A stretch of DNA of 7,745 nt. Origin: CAZPMT01 sp964587655 (GTDB lineage: Bacteria > Hydrogenedentota > Hydrogenedentia > Hydrogenedentales > SLHB01). Position numbers and translations under genes: made by a program. Location of the stretch: the NCBI GenBank assembly GCA_964587655.1, contig CAZPMT010000186.1, positions 1-7,745 of the forward strand, read 5' to 3'. The number at the start of each line of letters is the position of its first letter. Position 1 is the first letter of the stretch. The notes under the pieces are model-generated. The model ran no database searches, had not been told where the DNA came from, and saw only the letters and a list, made by a program, of their open reading frames with translations. Below, piece by piece: positions 6,883 to 7,745 of the stretch.

Positions 6883-6913
6883 AGGCCACCCGCCCCCCCG
6901 GGTGGCCTCTTTT
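6883..6913 (+). terminator. Intrinsic terminator of the 110-residue ORF unit
   Basis: AGGCCACCCG (6883-6892) and CGGGTGGCCT (6899-6908) form a perfect ten-pair GC-rich stem with a loop of six C, followed by CTTTTC. It lies 40 bases after the TAA of the upstream ORF. The reverse strand has no T-run after the stem, so it works in the plus direction only. Confidence 0.85.
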
Positions 6914-7000
6914 CATTCTTGGCTCCTCCGGGAGTACGCCCGCTTCTGGATGGACGCTTCGAATTCCATCAGTCGCTGATCTGAGAACCCAGGCCGGAGT

Positions 7001-7030
7001 TAGCGGGGGGCGGGTTCGAACCGGCGACCT
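7001..7030 (-). pseudogene. tRNA 3'-end remnant (T-arm and partial acceptor)
   Basis: Read on the minus strand, 7030 to 7001 gives AGGTC, a T-arm GCCGG-TTCGAAC-CCGCC (four of five pairs, one C-C mismatch), then CCCCGCT and A in the acceptor and discriminator positions. The TTCGAA loop and spacing are those of a real tRNA. Further along the minus strand (7031-7077) no proper anticodon stem forms. The expected 5' acceptor AGCGGGG is matched in only its first four bases, near 7077-7074. It therefore looks like a decayed tRNA or a 3' tRNA fragment, such as an insertion at a tRNA gene leaves behind. No CCA is encoded. Confidence 0.45.
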
Positions 7031-7178
7031 TAGCACAAAGCACGCGGCCAAGTACTCATCTGCCATAGGTTGACGCTCAGGACACACGCCAAGCAGTGCC
7101 GGATAGACTTTCGGAAATGGCAGGTCTTTCCTTGCGGGCTCTTGTGCGTGCAACCACAGTGGAGTAGACTATGGATCG

Positions 7179-7439
7179 ATGAGCAAACACGAACAGATGC
7201 TGGCGCAAGTTCTGAACGGAACGTCGGATGCCAATATTGCATTTCACGATCTGCGCCAATTGATGTTGCGGCTCGGTTTCGTGGAACGTACCCACGGCGA
7301 TCATCACATCTTCGCGAAGGAAGGCATTGTGGACATCATCAACCTGCAACCCAAGGGCGCGAAGGCCAAGCCCTACCAGGTAAAGCAGGTCCGCGGTCTC
7401 ATCGTGAGATACAAGCTTGGAGGTCCTTCCCTTGATTAG
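7179..7439 (+). CDS. hicA: HicA-family toxin (mRNA interferase)
   Basis: An 86-residue toxin of the HicA family, small double-stranded-RNA-binding-like proteins that cleave mRNA when freed from HicB. It has the N-terminal extension of the longer HicA subgroup (GTSDANIAFHDLRQLMLRLGF, 14-34), then GDHHIF (40-45) with the catalytic-type histidine at His42, and NLQPKGAKAKPYQVKQVR (55-72), a strongly conserved block. The usual Ser of the GSH motif is Asp41 here. The only in-frame start is ATG 7179. Its GGAG (7161-7164) is 14 bases upstream, long for direct use, while a four-codon ORF ATG-GAT-CGA-TGA (7171-7182) sits at ideal spacing and overlaps this start, which may lower translation. It ends at TAG, overlapping the antitoxin start by eight bases. 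No clear promoter precedes it; TTGTGC (7142) and TAGACT (7165) are weak. Confidence 0.9.
   Translation: MSKHEQMLAQVLNGTSDANIAFHDLRQLMLRLGFVERTHGDHHIFAKEGIVDIINLQPKGAKAKPYQVKQVRGLIVRYKLGGPSLD
7419..7424 (+). promoter_or_regulatory. Shine-Dalgarno site that decides the hicB start
   Basis: GGAGGT lies inside the end of the toxin gene, seven bases before TTG 7432. It makes that TTG, rather than the in-frame TTG at 7417 that lies before the site, the start of the antitoxin. It is much stronger than the toxin's own site, which fits a surplus of antitoxin. Confidence 0.75.
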
Positions 7440-7641
7440 GTACGAAGTCATCATCTATTGGAGTGATGAAGACGAAGCCTTCATCGCCGAAGTCCCGGAA
7501 CTGCCGGGGTGCATGGCCGACGGAAAAACCTACCGCGAGGTCATCGAGAATCTCGAGGTTGTTATCGAAGAATGGATCGAAACCGCGCGCGGACTCGGAC
7601 GCCCCATTCCGGAACCCAAGGGCCGGCTCATTTACGCGTAG
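7432..7641 (+). CDS. hicB: HicB-family antitoxin (short form)
   Basis: A 69-residue antitoxin of the HicB family that binds and blocks HicA. The partial RNase H-like fold is evident: MIRYEVIIYWSDEDEAFIAE, then VPELPGCMADGKTYREV with the signature PGC, the helix ENLEVVIEEWIETA, and the typical end GRPIPEPKGRLIYA. Start codon is TTG at 7432, with GGAGGT seven bases upstream, overlapping the toxin stop by eight bases; translation is probably coupled. The protein stops right after the toxin-binding domain. It has neither the ribbon-helix-helix nor the helix-turn-helix domain found at the C-terminus of longer HicB proteins, so it should not bind DNA by itself. It ends at TAG. Confidence 0.92.
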   Translation: MIRYEVIIYWSDEDEAFIAEVPELPGCMADGKTYREVIENLEVVIEEWIETARGLGRPIPEPKGRLIYA

Positions 7642-7745
7642 CCCGCCTTGAGCAGTCCTGAAGCAGGTCTGCAGATGTCTTGCCGCGGATTAACCCGGAC
7701 TTCTCACACCTACGGTAAGCGATGTCGTGTTGCCTCGTTTGGGGG
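7642..7745. other. Non-coding tail of the window
   Basis: About 100 bases after the antitoxin gene show no open frame with a start and ribosome site, no T-run terminator and no clear repeat. I see nothing supportable here. Confidence 0.5.

Noticed and set aside
7070..7075. TTGACG as a -35 box for hicA
   Set aside because: No -10-like hexamer stands 16-18 bases downstream. The nearest (TAGACT at 7104) is 28 bases away.
7684..7712. Possible transposon end near the right edge (ATTAACCCGGACTTCTCACA region)
   Set aside because: It faintly resembles insertion sequence termini as I recall them, but there is no partner repeat, target duplication or transposase in the window.

Overview
The window comes from a GC-rich bacterium of unknown identity. 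I see no rRNA, marker gene or recognisable phage or plasmid backbone that would place it. Coding density is high over the first 6.1 kb. It then falls sharply into a loosely packed accessory stretch (about 6.13-7.75 kb).

Region 1 (about 161-4511) is a plus-strand operon: a MoxR-type AAA+ ATPase, a DUF58 protein with a von Willebrand-like domain, and a large multi-pass membrane protein with a periplasmic-side transglutaminase-like domain. Both gene junctions have the four-base ATGA overlap of translationally coupled genes. In known cases MoxR ATPases act as chaperones that mature or regulate a partner carrying a DUF58/VWA-type domain. Here the likely output is an envelope function carried out by the transglutaminase-like protein; its substrate cannot be read from sequence. 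The notable anomaly is an in-frame TAG at codon 16 of the DUF58 gene. It separates the coupled ATG start from the rest of the reading frame and falls just before the first membrane segment.

Region 2 (4512-6132) is a 175-base gap holding a hairpin just after the transglutaminase stop, followed by a MATE-family efflux transporter transcribed on its own.

Region 3 (6133-6457) is about 325 bases with no convincing gene. Region 4 (6458-6913) is a compact self-contained transcription unit. It has a near-consensus sigma-70 promoter (TTGACT, 17 bp, TATAAT) with a palindrome over the -10 box, a well-spaced ribosome site, a 110-residue ORF of no family I recognise, and a strong GC-rich intrinsic terminator.

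Region 5 (6914-7745) has a tRNA-like 3' remnant on the minus strand at about 7001-7030. After it comes a HicA/HicB type II toxin-antitoxin pair with toxin first, an 8-base overlap, and an antitoxin starting at TTG. The antitoxin is too short to carry a DNA-binding domain. The tRNA scar, the TA pair and the low gene density suggest an accessory region shaped by insertion and loss. The final 100 bases hold nothing I can support.
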